Positions 21,377-31,787 of a stretch of DNA of 64,000 bases are shown here, piece by piece. Origin of the DNA: Naumovozyma dairenensis CBS 421 (lineage: Eukaryota > Ascomycota > Saccharomycetes > Saccharomycetales > Saccharomycetaceae). Within the stretch, counting starts at the first letter, position 1; each line of letters starts with the position of its first letter. The stretch is from assembly GCF_000227115.2 (NCBI RefSeq), contig NC_016485.2:248001-312000 (forward strand), in the 5' to 3' direction. Made by a program: the position numbers and the translations under genes. The notes under the pieces are model-generated. The model did no database searches. It was not told the DNA's origin and saw only the letters and a list, made by a program, of their open reading frames with translations.

Positions 21377-21638
21377 ACTTAAGACAATTACAAAAAGTGG
21401 AAAAACTGTATATAAGGATTCTTTTATAAGGTCATAACTTCATATTCTTTTTTATATTTGTAGCAAAATTTTGTACATAGTTTTAGATAGCGATGCCAAT
21501 GACAATAATGCTGTAACTCTCTATCTTAAGTATATAATTATTTTCTATGTGAACTTGTTTTCCACTTTCCTTTTTAATTCTATCAATGGTTTAAAAAAGG
21601 GCGAGAAAATGTACCGGGTCGTGTATGCGTTTTTGTAA

Positions 21639-22619
21639 TCATGAATAGATTGATCTGGTCAACTTTATTGAATCAGAATCGCCATCATCTTCTTGGATTC
21701 CACCACTGCCCATGAATTGTGAAGATATATTTGGAGCTTTCTTGGAAAACATTAGACTATTCAATGAACTAAATGAGACATTTTTCTTGTGTTTTCTTAC
21801 AGGGTGTATTCTTTGCATAGTGCCAGTTGGGTTTGCACTATTAGATGTTGGCGTGGTAAGATTTTGTGCACTATGATTACTTCTTTGGTACATACTTGCT
21901 GCTGCTGATGATGATGCTGTTGTTGTGGGTAGACTACCATTATTAATACCCCAATTAGATGGTGAACTTAAATTAGGACTACTGTCAGTATGAACTATTT
22001 GTGGAACACTGCCTGTACTTGTGAATTTTTTTAGTGTGCGATGGGGAAAATCAGGTTGTGTGTCAAAACTTTGATCTGCATTATTTACTAATGAATTTTG
22101 CACTTGCGATTGTGACGAAGGGGTGACAGTTGCCATCATGACATTAGGGTCCTCCACTAGGCCATTCGGGTTTGAAATATTTCTCATTTCTTCATTATTT
22201 AATTTGACTTTAGGAATCACTTGTTGCATATTAAGAGACACTTGATATTGAGAGGGATGTCTAGAGGATGCAGGGGTTCCACGACTTGAAGTACGGGATA
22301 ATGGATTTACGTAATATTGTTGTTGAACTGGTTGGTTGTCTGGCGTAGAGGCTTGTGATTGATTATTATTATTATTCATAAGAGAATAGTTACCAACTTG
22401 TTGGCCTCTAACAGGAAGAGCAAAGTAACCACCGTTACTACTTTCTGAATTATAACTATCAGGTGAATTTAACGGACGTGTAATATTTTGAGTCTGATTC
22501 ATAACTACATTATTTAAAGATATCTGTCTTTGATGAAGCATAACCGAAGGATTAGGTGTAGATGCCCCAGAACCAGGAGCAGAACCTGGTCTCGAATTTT
22601 GCGCCATCCCGCCATATTT

Positions 22620-22654
<35 letters not shown>

Positions 22655-25268
22655 GCTGTTTTTGCAGCTGTTCGGTTTGCTGTTGCATTTGCTGTTGGTT
22701 GTGAAGATTATATGAGTAAGTGTTTGAAGATTGGGAACTACCGGATGGAGATATAGTTGGTGATGGAACCATTGCGATAGATGGAACATATCTTCTTTCG
22801 TTCAAAGTGATCAAATTACCATTATCATCAATAGCTGGTGTATTCAATTTTGATCTAAATCCGCTCATATCAGCTGCTGGCGTGTTTTGTATTTGTATAT
22901 ATTGTGGTTTGTTTGTATTATAATCATTTATTGATGCCTGTTGCTGCTGCTGCTGTTGCTGTTGCTGTTGTTGTTGATGAGAAAATTTCTGTTGTTCGGA
23001 TTGTTGATATTGAATGATTTTACTCTTGGATCGATTATGAGCTTTCATCAAACGATCTTCAATAAATTTACTTCTATCCTTAATAGTCTTTTGTTTCGTC
23101 AGATTTTTCAAATCTTGGATCCATTTCTTAAAATGGTTTAACTCTTCTTCAGTCAAATCTTTAGAGACAGGTTTAAAGACCCATGTAACAGTCTCTTGCT
23201 TATTGGATGAACCTTGGGTAGCATTTGCTAATGGAACCATCGAATGGGAAGAATTATTCAAATTAACTTTAGAATCCTTTTTTGATTTAACTGTACTTTT
23301 CAAAAGATTTGGAAGACGATATTTATGATGAGGAGCAAGTGAAGTGGAAGAAGATTGTGTTGATTTTGATAAAGCGTTTGCAGCTTTGGGTTTCGCTAAG
23401 GATTGACCTGAAAGGGTTGTCGAACTTGATTGAGTTGTGGTATTCTCAGATAATTTACCAACAATTGTAAAATGATTATCTGTAGCCTCTGTTACTTGAC
23501 AATCGTTCAATGAAATACTATTAAGTGGGAGTAATCCGTTTGAATTGGTATGATGTAATTTCTTTTGGCCAGGTATGTATACTTCCGTGGAATGATGGCG
23601 TACGTGACGTTGTGAAGACGATAATGATTCATTCTGATTTTGTTGGTCCAATTGGATGGTTGATTGTGAATCTGATGAGTTCTTAGATAAGGGAAGTGTC
23701 GTTGATGAGTTATTTAAAGACGGGTTAAAAAAATTACTTGATTTGAATTCATGAATATAGTTTGATGTTAGAATGAAATAACTTTTATGATCATTTTTCA
23801 AAAAGTAACCAGCTCTTATACATTTTGCCAATGGTGATTTCATATTTGGATATATGATTTCAGATATTTTCCTTGGTGTTGGCACAGGGTCATTTGACTT
23901 CCAATTCATTAAACATAATGGATGGTGAGCCACAAAATGATCCCATTCAAATGCAGGTGGTCTTGATAATAAACCTTGTTGTAATTCTTGGCAAAGGTTT
24001 TTAATCATTAAACGAGCTTCGGAATCAATTAATGCAGAATATCTTTGCAATGTATGTTGAATTTTAGAATATATAATTTTTTCTAATTGCATACCAGACG
24101 TTTGTAAATTAATATATGCATCTTTTAAGTAATTTTCTTCGGATAATTGACGTTTTAATTGCAAATCTAATTGTAACTTTAAAAGATATGGATCGTGTTT
24201 TGGTTGATATTCATGATGGCTATGATTTGATGATATTGAGCTCATTACTTTTATTGAAGTCATATATTTATTCAGTAATTGAGTTGTTAATTTAATGTGT
24301 TGATTAATATTTGTTTTAAAATCACCATGGATCTCTTTGATTTCTTGAATCTTAATACGTAGATCCTTACGAAGTTCTTCTAATTTAGGAAGTAAAGTTG
24401 TTGTAATTTCTTTTGAGATTTTAAATTGTTGGTTAGCTAATGAAAGATGGTATTTTTTCAAAATAACTTGGGTATCTTGAATAGAACCGGATCCAAACTT
24501 CATAAATCCTGAAGTAGCTGATGTATCGTCATATTCTTCGGGTTTAATTGCCTGATAATCATTTAAGGTCATTGAGCTTTCATCAATTATTGCACTCATT
24601 GATCTAGTTTGTGTAGGAGGAGCAGGTGATCCGTTATATAGAGCCATTTCTTCTTGTTTCTTTTTTTCTGCTAAAGTTAATGGTTGTTGTCTTTTAATCG
24701 GTTTAGTTGTCGTTAATGGATCGATCAATTTATTGGAACCTTCTTGAATATCTGTCAAGAATGGGAATTTCACAGAACTTCTCAATTGTAAATTAATTCT
24801 AGCAAATTGTTCTTGAGCATAAGCTACTTCTCTTAAGTAATTGATTAAACCTTTTAATATTTTCTTCCATTTGTGAAATCTATCAGCCATAATGGAGGTT
24901 GGATATTCTTTAACGTATTGATCATCCTCTAAATCGTCGCTACTTTTATATTTCGCATTTGGATCATTAGGTGACAGCAAAGCTTGAGGAATTGGGACAC
25001 TTATATAATAAGGAGATTTAGGATTAGTCTTCGGTAGAACTGTTTCCTTGACGCCAAATTGTTGTGGTGAGATCATATCAGACATTGAATATGAGATAGA
25101 TGTTGCTGTTGAAGAAGGATCTGAAAACGGTTGTTGTTGTTGGCTCACAGCAGGGTACTGATATTGTGATGATGATGACATATTATTAGAAAATACATCT
25201 TCTGTGTTTTTGTATTGCCCTTCATTTCTGGTATTGGTATTATCTGATTCAATATTCAAATTAGACAT
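21639..25268 (-). CDS. ASK10: PH-domain glycerol-channel regulator Ask10/Rgc-type
   Basis: Orthologue of Ask10/Rgc2 (paralogue Rgc1), cytoplasmic positive regulators of the Fps1 aquaglyceroporin in osmotic stress. The 1209-residue protein has a helical F-BAR-like region (about 110-430) and a split PH-like region (about 480-740, ending WVFKPVSKDLTEEELNHFKKWI). The long disordered C-terminus has two polyglutamine tracts (about 22617-22661 and 22936-22976 on the DNA) and many Ser/Thr sites suitable for MAP kinases. The frame is open to 25286 only through a TTG, so the ATG at 25268 is used. S. cerevisiae Ask10 is about 1146 residues. Gene order (YGR097W) favours Ask10 over Rgc1. Confidence 0.88.
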
Positions 25269-26096
25269 TCTATTAATAGATGGCAACTATGAGCGCTCGA
25301 CAAAGCAAACGTATAACGCCAAGAGGTCTTTATCAAGGAAATGGTTTGTGAGGAGTGAAGAATCAGTCACCTTTGTCCTATGTTGTATATATATATACTT
25401 TCTGTTCCTTTGCTAGATTATGTTTAGTATTGTACCAGAAGAAGACACAGTAACTTTGTGAGGAGCTGTTTATATAAAATGGTCTATTGATTTATGACTG
25501 AATGGATCCTAAAATTGAGATATCTGAAATTTTTCGCCCGGGAAAGAAAATAGAAACAAAAACAAAAACAAAAACAAAAATAAAGTGGAGTAGAGAAGGA
25601 TAACCGGCAAGAAACAGCGAAGGAGGATCTCAGGTGAACCGTTTGGCGGAACCTTTTGGCGGAACCCTGATCTGCCAAGGCTCTTGAAGCTGAGAATGTA
25701 GGCAGAGTGTATGCTCTATTTTTTAGTCCCTTTCACAGTGTACTGGACTCAGTCAATACAAGGTGCAGTAGCCGCCACGTGCCCAGAAGAAGCCGACAAT
25801 CAAGTCAGGTCAGACTGGACCATTTCTTTTCACGGTCCATCCGCCTGCTGACGGTTGTTTCAGACATATCACCACCGAAACTGTACCAGCGTAGACATTC
25901 TGGCCAGACGGTCCGCCTGGCCCGTCTGACAAGGGAAATCGCTTCGCCCTCCTAAATTTCTCCGGTTTCTCTCGGTCTACGCCCCGCGCGTAAACTTTCA
26001 CAGCAGCTGGAAGACAGATCGTGCCACACGAGGGCTTCCACAATTCTTGCTTAGAAAAACCATTAAGGTTAAGGCTGGGCGGCTATTCCCTCCCTT
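25269..26096. other. ASK10 upstream region with GC-rich island
   Basis: 828 bp between TPC1 and ASK10, both on the minus strand. About 25741-26040 is unusually GC-rich for this window: by hand count about 55 percent over 300 bp. It holds a CACGTG E-box near 25777-25782 and a 7-bp inverted repeat, CAGACGG (about 25905-25911) with CCGTCTG (about 25922-25928). Several further CGG/CCG triplets of the kind bound by zinc-cluster factors are present. Frames through it on both strands (about 77-82 codons) have no recognisable content. Confidence 0.6.
25557..25580. repeat. Hexanucleotide repeat, CAAAAA x4
   Basis: Four uninterrupted CAAAAA units in the ASK10 upstream region, about 290 bp from its ATG. 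This is a simple repeat of microsatellite type. Confidence 0.9.
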
Positions 26097-27080
26097 TTAG
26101 TTATTTGATGATGGTAACAGTCTCAAAACTGCCTCATAACTCCACAAACTTACAATAGTTGACGGGACACTCTTACAAAGAGCCATAGTGACGCCTCTAT
26201 ATAATGATGCAAGTCCTTCTTGTCTCAGTATATAATTTCCCATCTGAATGAACCCCATTCCATGATATTTCTTGTACGTCTCCACCATATGTTCACTATT
26301 GACGACATCTTGTAATGATGCAGCACTTCGTAATTGGATCCTTCTACGTATCGTATCCAAGGGGAATACAACCACCTTGGATAAGACACCGCTGATGGAA
26401 CTTGCACTTCCTAGAATAAATTTGTTATCGTGAGATTCTCCGTACACTTTTAGAGTCTCATAACAACCAAATAAAATAGATGCAGAAAGAGAAATAGTAA
26501 ACATTGACCAACTGCAACCACGAAAAAATCCCTGAACACCTTCATGCGTCCAAATTTCTTGGATCTTCAAATTTATATTAGATGATTGTAAAGTTCTATT
26601 AGCAACGAATCTCGTCCTTAATACATCGAATGGATAGGAACAAAATGAACTTGACATTCCGGCAAGTGCACCAATAAATAACCCATTTAATTGAGCATTC
26701 CAGGACATCTTCGAGCCCAAAATATTATTATATAATGAATATGATCCAAATTGAACGCCACCGTAAACAATATACATGGCAGATCCAGGAACATTGCCTT
26801 TCCAGAAGGATCTTATACCTTCCTTTTGGATCATTTGTTTGATCATCATCAATGACCGTGATTGATATCGTGCTACGCTTGTAATTTTTGATGCTTGCTT
26901 CTGTTGTTGTTCTAAGGGTACTATTTGTAACCGAATCTTTAACGTGTCTAAGGGAGCTATCACACTCCGAGCTATAAGGCCAGAAAGACTGCCCGCAATG
27001 AGACTATTTGAAACTAATACATCTTCTCCCTTTCTCAAATGGTCGACATGCACCGTTCTATGATTTAAATCTCTCGCCAT
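26097..27080 (-). CDS. TPC1: Mitochondrial thiamine pyrophosphate carrier Tpc1
   Basis: Inner-membrane carrier of the mitochondrial carrier family that imports thiamine pyrophosphate into the matrix. The 327-residue protein has three tandem repeats of about 100 residues, each with a PxDxx(K/R)-type signature: APLDTLKIRLQ (repeat 1), YPFDVLRTRFV (repeat 2) and FPLDTIRRRIQ (repeat 3). GxxxSFWKGN- and GFFRG-type segments follow. S. cerevisiae Tpc1 is about 314 residues. It is divergent from RRP46, as in YGR096W/YGR095C. Confidence 0.94.
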   Translation of the reverse strand: MARDLNHRTVHVDHLRKGEDVLVSNSLIAGSLSGLIARSVIAPLDTLKIRLQIVPLEQQQKQASKITSVARYQSRSLMMIKQMIQKEGIRSFWKGNVPGSAMYIVYGGVQFGSYSLYNNILGSKMSWNAQLNGLFIGALAGMSSSFCSYPFDVLRTRFVANRTLQSSNINLKIQEIWTHEGVQGFFRGCSWSMFTISLSASILFGCYETLKVYGESHDNKFILGSASSISGVLSKVVVFPLDTIRRRIQLRSAASLQDVVNSEHMVETYKKYHGMGFIQMGNYILRQEGLASLYRGVTMALCKSVPSTIVSLWSYEAVLRLLPSSNN

Positions 27081-27414
27081 CTTCCTCTGATCGTATATAT
27101 TCTTTTGCCTCTCCCACCCGAATCTTATCGAATCCTATTTCTTGTTATTTTTCCATTGAGATTTCCTATTCTACTCTTCTAAGTGATTCCTCGAATTCCG
27201 CCGCTCTTCGCTCAAGAAAGGAAGAAAGAGAGCCGCCTGTAACAAACAATCTCATCAAAATTTTTCACTAGCAGAAACAACTACAAACAGTGAATAAATG
27301 CTGTTAAGAGCTTAGTTTATTCTAAAGAAGTCAAAGAAGTAGATTGAAGTGATAATAATTTGAATTTTAAGATCTTAGAACTTTACAACAAAAAAATCAA
27401 AGAACCAACACATA
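27081..27414. other. Divergent TPC1-RRP46 promoter region
   Basis: 334 bp between two divergent genes. It holds an exact RRPE element near 27257-27267 (listed separately). No RNA gene is visible. Confidence 0.4.
27251..27267. promoter_or_regulatory. RRPE element with PAC-like half upstream of RRP46
   Basis: AAAATTTTTCA (27257-27267) is an exact match to the reverse complement of the RRPE motif TGAAAAATTTT. It is directly preceded by CTCATC, a partial PAC (CTCATCGC). It lies about 150 bp upstream of RRP46, an exosome gene of the ribosome-biogenesis type. Confidence 0.6.
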
Positions 27415-28092
27415 ATGTCCTTCCAAGCAGAAACAGGTATCTTAACGCAAGTAGACGGCTCATCTCAAATTCAATCTCAAAAGACCAAAATATTCTGCTC
27501 TGTAACAGGTCCAATAGAACCTAAAGCTCGTCAAGAGTTACCCACACAATTAGCATTAGAGATAATAGTCCGTCCGTCATTAGGTGTCCCCAATACAAGA
27601 GAAAAATTAATCGAAGATAAATTACGTGCTGTGTTCACTCCATTAATAACAAGATATTTATATCCTCGCCAATTATGTCAAATCACTTTACAAATATTGA
27701 GTTCGGGGGAATCAGAACAAGAATTTACTCAAAGAGAAGTGGCTAATTCTATTAATGCTACGCTTCTGGCTTTGATTGATGCTGGAATCGCTTTGAATTC
27801 AATGTGTGCAGCGATCTCGTTGGCTATATCTTCTGATGATAAGTTGATTATGGATCCTAATGATGAACAATTGAAAGCCGCAAAATCTGTTCATGTTTTG
27901 GCATTAGAGTTAGTGGAAAGCTCTACCGTCGTTAAAAACGTCTTATTATTGGATAGTTATGGTGATTTTAATGAAAAACAATTGTTCGACATATTGGAAC
28001 AAGGTGAAATCTCACTTTTGAAATTAGGCAAAGAAATAAGAAGTATAGTTGAATCAAAAATTATAAATTCAAATCTTATAATACAGAAATAG
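27415..28092 (+). CDS. RRP46: Exosome core subunit Rrp46
   Basis: RNase PH-like ring subunit of the RNA exosome, which processes and degrades rRNA, snoRNA and mRNA in nucleus and cytoplasm. The yeast subunit is structurally needed but not catalytic. The 225-residue product spans one RNase PH-like domain: KIFCSVTGPIEPKARQELP, then EIIVRPSLGVPNTREK, then the helix-rich second half with NSINATLLALIDAGIAL. S. cerevisiae Rrp46 is about 223 residues. It is convergent with VAS1 with only 94 bp between the stops. Confidence 0.94.
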   Translation: MSFQAETGILTQVDGSSQIQSQKTKIFCSVTGPIEPKARQELPTQLALEIIVRPSLGVPNTREKLIEDKLRAVFTPLITRYLYPRQLCQITLQILSSGESEQEFTQREVANSINATLLALIDAGIALNSMCAAISLAISSDDKLIMDPNDEQLKAAKSVHVLALELVESSTVVKNVLLLDSYGDFNEKQLFDILEQGEISLLKLGKEIRSIVESKIINSNLIIQK

Positions 28093-28186
28093 ATCGAGTA
28101 TAGCATATGCAGGAAAATCATCATCGTAGTAATTATAATACAGATTTTTTTTATAGAATATATCTATTACAAAAAGTTACGTAGTT

Positions 28187-31100
28187 TTATCTATCGTCTT
28201 GGAACCTTTTTAAATTATTTACAGTTGTTTGTAGGCCAAGTATTTGACCTTGAATATTAGTCAACTTTTCTTTATTGATTCTTTGTACTTCCATTGTGGC
28301 TTTTTTCAGAAACTCAGAGTTCGATAAGGTTCTCTTAAGGTTTTCTTTTATCCCTTCCAATTTTTTCAGTTTCTTTTGATTTTTCTCGATTTCTTTTCTA
28401 ATATCTTCGTACTGTCCCTTCACCAATAAGTATATCTTTACTTTATCATTGACTGACTTCATAACACAATCATTCAAAACGATATTTTCTGAACTATTTG
28501 AAAGTATCGCTATATCAGAGAGGCCCTTTATCATAGAAACCAACGCTTCCTTCTCCATGACGAAGGCAGAAGTAGTCTCATCATCGTCTTGAACACTAAT
28601 ATAGATTTGACCATTTTTAATAATATTATATTCAGATAATAGTGAACGAATAGCTTTTGTAGTATTTAATATCACATCATATATTTGTGCGTCTGCAAAA
28701 TAATTTGCTATCGTTGGGTCGTATATTGGGTACGATGCCTTCGTAATTGTAACACATTTTTCAAATTCCCCATTTCTTGTAATTCTTTGCCACAATTCCT
28801 CAGAAATGTAAGGCATAAATGGATGAATCATCTTTAATCCATTCTTTATCAATTCATATAGCACATCCTTAGCTAAATCCATCTTTATAGCATCGTTTGT
28901 ATGATGTAACGATTTGAAGTATTCAATATACACATCACAAATCATATACCAATATTGGTAAATAGCAGTGGTGCCTGTGAGAAAATTTCTTTCTTCAAAA
29001 CTTTCGTTCATGACTTTCGCACAATTATTCATTTGATATAAACTCCATTTTTCAACTAATCGGTGACATTCCGTCAGGTTTTTATTGTTCAATTTGGGGA
29101 TATAATTATTATTTAATCTTGATATAGCGAAATTAGTAGCTTGGTATATTTTGTTACAAAATCTCCTATAACCTTCTACTCTCAACAGATCAAGATTGAT
29201 ATCCCTAGCCCCAGTAGTATACGCACAAAGTGTAAACCTTAAGGCATCTGTACCACATTGTGGTATACCACGTGAATATATCTTTTGTTGTTCTCTTATG
29301 ACACGCTTCACTTCCTTTTCTGATAAATTACTATTTACAGTTTTGGCATTCAATTCCTTTAGCGTTACACCATGAATAATATCTAGGGGATCAATGACGT
29401 TACCCAATGATTTTGACATTTTACGCCCTTGGCTATCACGTATCAACGAATGACAATAAACTTCTTTGAAAGGCACAGATCCTGTTAATTTAATACCTAG
29501 TAATATCATACGAGTTACCCAAAAGAATAAAATATCCCAACCTGTTTCTAATATAGAGAAAGGATAAAATTGTTCCATATCTTTCGTCTTTTGAGGCCAG
29601 CCCAAAGTCGAAAATGGCCATAATGCAGAAGAAAACCATGTATCCAATACATCTTCATCTTGTTCCAGCGTGAATTTTTCACTGGGAAATTTCTTCTTTG
29701 CCTTAATTAAAGCTTCATCATGTGATCTACCAGCGATCCAATAATTACCATCTTCTCTTGAATTATCTTTATTTTCTATATTCACAAAATAAACAGGGCA
29801 TCGATGTCCCCACCATAATTGTCTTGAAATACACCAATCGTGAATATTTTCTAACCAGCGAAGATATTCTGATTTGGTTCGGTTCGACCACATTTTAATC
29901 TCACCTTTTTTAATAACATCCATTGCATCTTTAGCCAATTGTTTTTGAGAAACCCACCATTGGGGCTTCAACATAGGTTCGATGATATCCCCAGATCTTG
30001 AACATATTGGAATGGTCATTTCATGTCCTTCTTGTTTGATAAATAATCCTAGTTCTTTCAAATCTTCAATTATTTTTTCTCTGGCGTCAAATCTCTTCAT
30101 GCCAGCCCATTTGGGACCACAATTAGAATTTAATTTCCCATCTTCAGTTAAAATATTTACTACATCGATATCGTGGCGAGTAGAAACTTCATAATCATTG
30201 AAATCATGGCCAGGTGTAATTTTCACAGCACCTGTGCCAAATCCCATGTCAACAATTTTATCGTCCAATATAATAGGTAATTTTTTATCTAAGAAAGGAT
30301 GTTGAACGGATTTACCATGCAAGTGTATATAGCGAGGATCATCTGGATGAATTGCTACTGCAGTATCACCATGTATTGTTTCAGGTCTTGTTGTAGCTAC
30401 AATCAGTTGTTCGCCATTATTACTCCCTGCTACACGGTAGGCAAAATATGTCAGGACACCAAATTCAATTTTTTTTTCATATCCAGGAACAGGAATTAAC
30501 GTTCTTCCAGGAATTATCCTGTTATCCACTTCTAGATTTGAAATTGTTGTACTCAATTTAGTAGACCAATTGACTAACCTCAATGCACGGTATATAACAC
30601 CTTCATCATGTAACCTTACGAAAGCTTCCACAACTGCACTTGATAACTTTGGATCCAAGGTGAATGCTTCTCTAATCCAATCATAAGAAGCACCTAATTG
30701 CTTCACTTGATTCTTTATCTTTTCATGATAAATTTCCTTCCAATCCCAAACCTTTTTAACAAATTCCTCTCTACCGTAATCATACTTAGTTTTCCTCTCT
30801 TGTCTCCAAATTTGCTTCTCAACAACAGATTGTGTAGCGATACCAGCATGATCAAATCCGGGCAAAAACAGGACAGTCTTGCCTTTCATTCGATAATACC
30901 GTACTAATGAATCTTGTATAGATATAGTTAAAGCATGGCCAATATGTAACGCACCAGTTATATTTGGTGGAGGAGCAGGAATACAAAATAATCCTTCTGG
31001 TTTTATTTTACCGTCTGCGGTGAATTCAGGTTCGAATGCTCGAGTTTGAAGCCACCAGTCATACCATTTTTGCTCTACTAGTTCTGGATTATATGCCTTG

Positions 31101-31246
31101 GGAAATGGTTTCAGTGTAGGAGGAGGTGGTATAATATGATTGTAACTATTTGAAGTGGAATAAGGATAACATTGGTTTAGAGCTCGTATCAATGTAGATG
31201 GATTCACAGGCCGTCTTATAGGTATTCGTGTATAGGATTGAAGCAT
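28187..31246 (-). CDS. VAS1: Valyl-tRNA synthetase, apparently mitochondrial form only
   Basis: Class Ia aminoacyl-tRNA synthetase that charges tRNA(Val). The 1019-residue protein has the HIGH motif at 101-104, an editing domain (about 260-420), KMSKS at 609-613, the anticodon-binding domain and a C-terminal coiled coil. In S. cerevisiae one VAS1 gene gives mitochondrial and cytosolic enzymes from two starts, and the cytosolic form carries a Lys-rich extension of about 90 residues. Here that extension is missing. An Arg/Ser-rich presequence leads within about 50 residues into the core, and the next in-frame Met is residue 120, inside the catalytic domain. So this gene seems able to make only a mitochondrial enzyme. 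Editing-domain motifs differ slightly from yeast Vas1 (ETIHGDTAV, ITPGHD). Position matches YGR094W. Confidence 0.93.
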   Translation of the reverse strand: MLQSYTRIPIRRPVNPSTLIRALNQCYPYSTSNSYNHIIPPPPTLKPFPKAYNPELVEQKWYDWWLQTRAFEPEFTADGKIKPEGLFCIPAPPPNITGALHIGHALTISIQDSLVRYYRMKGKTVLFLPGFDHAGIATQSVVEKQIWRQERKTKYDYGREEFVKKVWDWKEIYHEKIKNQVKQLGASYDWIREAFTLDPKLSSAVVEAFVRLHDEGVIYRALRLVNWSTKLSTTISNLEVDNRIIPGRTLIPVPGYEKKIEFGVLTYFAYRVAGSNNGEQLIVATTRPETIHGDTAVAIHPDDPRYIHLHGKSVQHPFLDKKLPIILDDKIVDMGFGTGAVKITPGHDFNDYEVSTRHDIDVVNILTEDGKLNSNCGPKWAGMKRFDAREKIIEDLKELGLFIKQEGHEMTIPICSRSGDIIEPMLKPQWWVSQKQLAKDAMDVIKKGEIKMWSNRTKSEYLRWLENIHDWCISRQLWWGHRCPVYFVNIENKDNSREDGNYWIAGRSHDEALIKAKKKFPSEKFTLEQDEDVLDTWFSSALWPFSTLGWPQKTKDMEQFYPFSILETGWDILFFWVTRMILLGIKLTGSVPFKEVYCHSLIRDSQGRKMSKSLGNVIDPLDIIHGVTLKELNAKTVNSNLSEKEVKRVIREQQKIYSRGIPQCGTDALRFTLCAYTTGARDINLDLLRVEGYRRFCNKIYQATNFAISRLNNNYIPKLNNKNLTECHRLVEKWSLYQMNNCAKVMNESFEERNFLTGTTAIYQYWYMICDVYIEYFKSLHHTNDAIKMDLAKDVLYELIKNGLKMIHPFMPYISEELWQRITRNGEFEKCVTITKASYPIYDPTIANYFADAQIYDVILNTTKAIRSLLSEYNIIKNGQIYISVQDDDETTSAFVMEKEALVSMIKGLSDIAILSNSSENIVLNDCVMKSVNDKVKIYLLVKGQYEDIRKEIEKNQKKLKKLEGIKENLKRTLSNSEFLKKATMEVQRINKEKLTNIQGQILGLQTTVNNLKRFQDDR

Positions 31247-31787
31247 CGTATCTTATCCGAAGAAAAGAAGAATAAATGTTGAGGTAATAATACAGATTAC
31301 TTTTGAGAGATGGTTTTCTTTTTCTTGATGGCCTTCCTTCAGTCTCGAGAATTATCACAAATTTAAAGAGCCTTCCCTTAAGAGTTATCGGCGCTTAATT
31401 TCAAAATTGACGCTAAGTGATCTCAGCCAAGTATTTAATAACTTCGAGTCGAGAGAGCATACTTTAAACAAGGAACTACGGATATGTACCACCGGCAACG
31501 TGTATTATAAAATTATATATAACCTGAACTTGATGTTTTTGTCCCTGTCTTTTTTAAAGAAAGCTAATCTGTAGTCTATTTATGGGTTCTTATTCCATCT
31601 TACTTCATAAAGGTTTCTCAAAAAACTGTAAAAAAGAATATAATACAATACGATTCATTTTAAATCTATATAATGCAATGTATATAACAAGTGTGATCAG
31701 ATCTCAAAGGAGAAATACCCTACCAAAGCTACTTTTATTTGCGTATATTGGCTAATGTCTCGATATTGGATCATATGCAATCGAGTT
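31247..31787. other. VAS1 upstream / DRN1 downstream spacer
   Basis: 541 bp between tandem minus-strand genes. AT-rich, with no recognised RNA gene, repeat or convincing regulatory motif. Confidence 0.4.

Noticed and set aside
22514..22789. Alternative frames through the ASK10 polyglutamine tract
   Set aside because: Homopolymeric CAA/CAG repeats keep all frames open; ASK10 has the only conserved frame.
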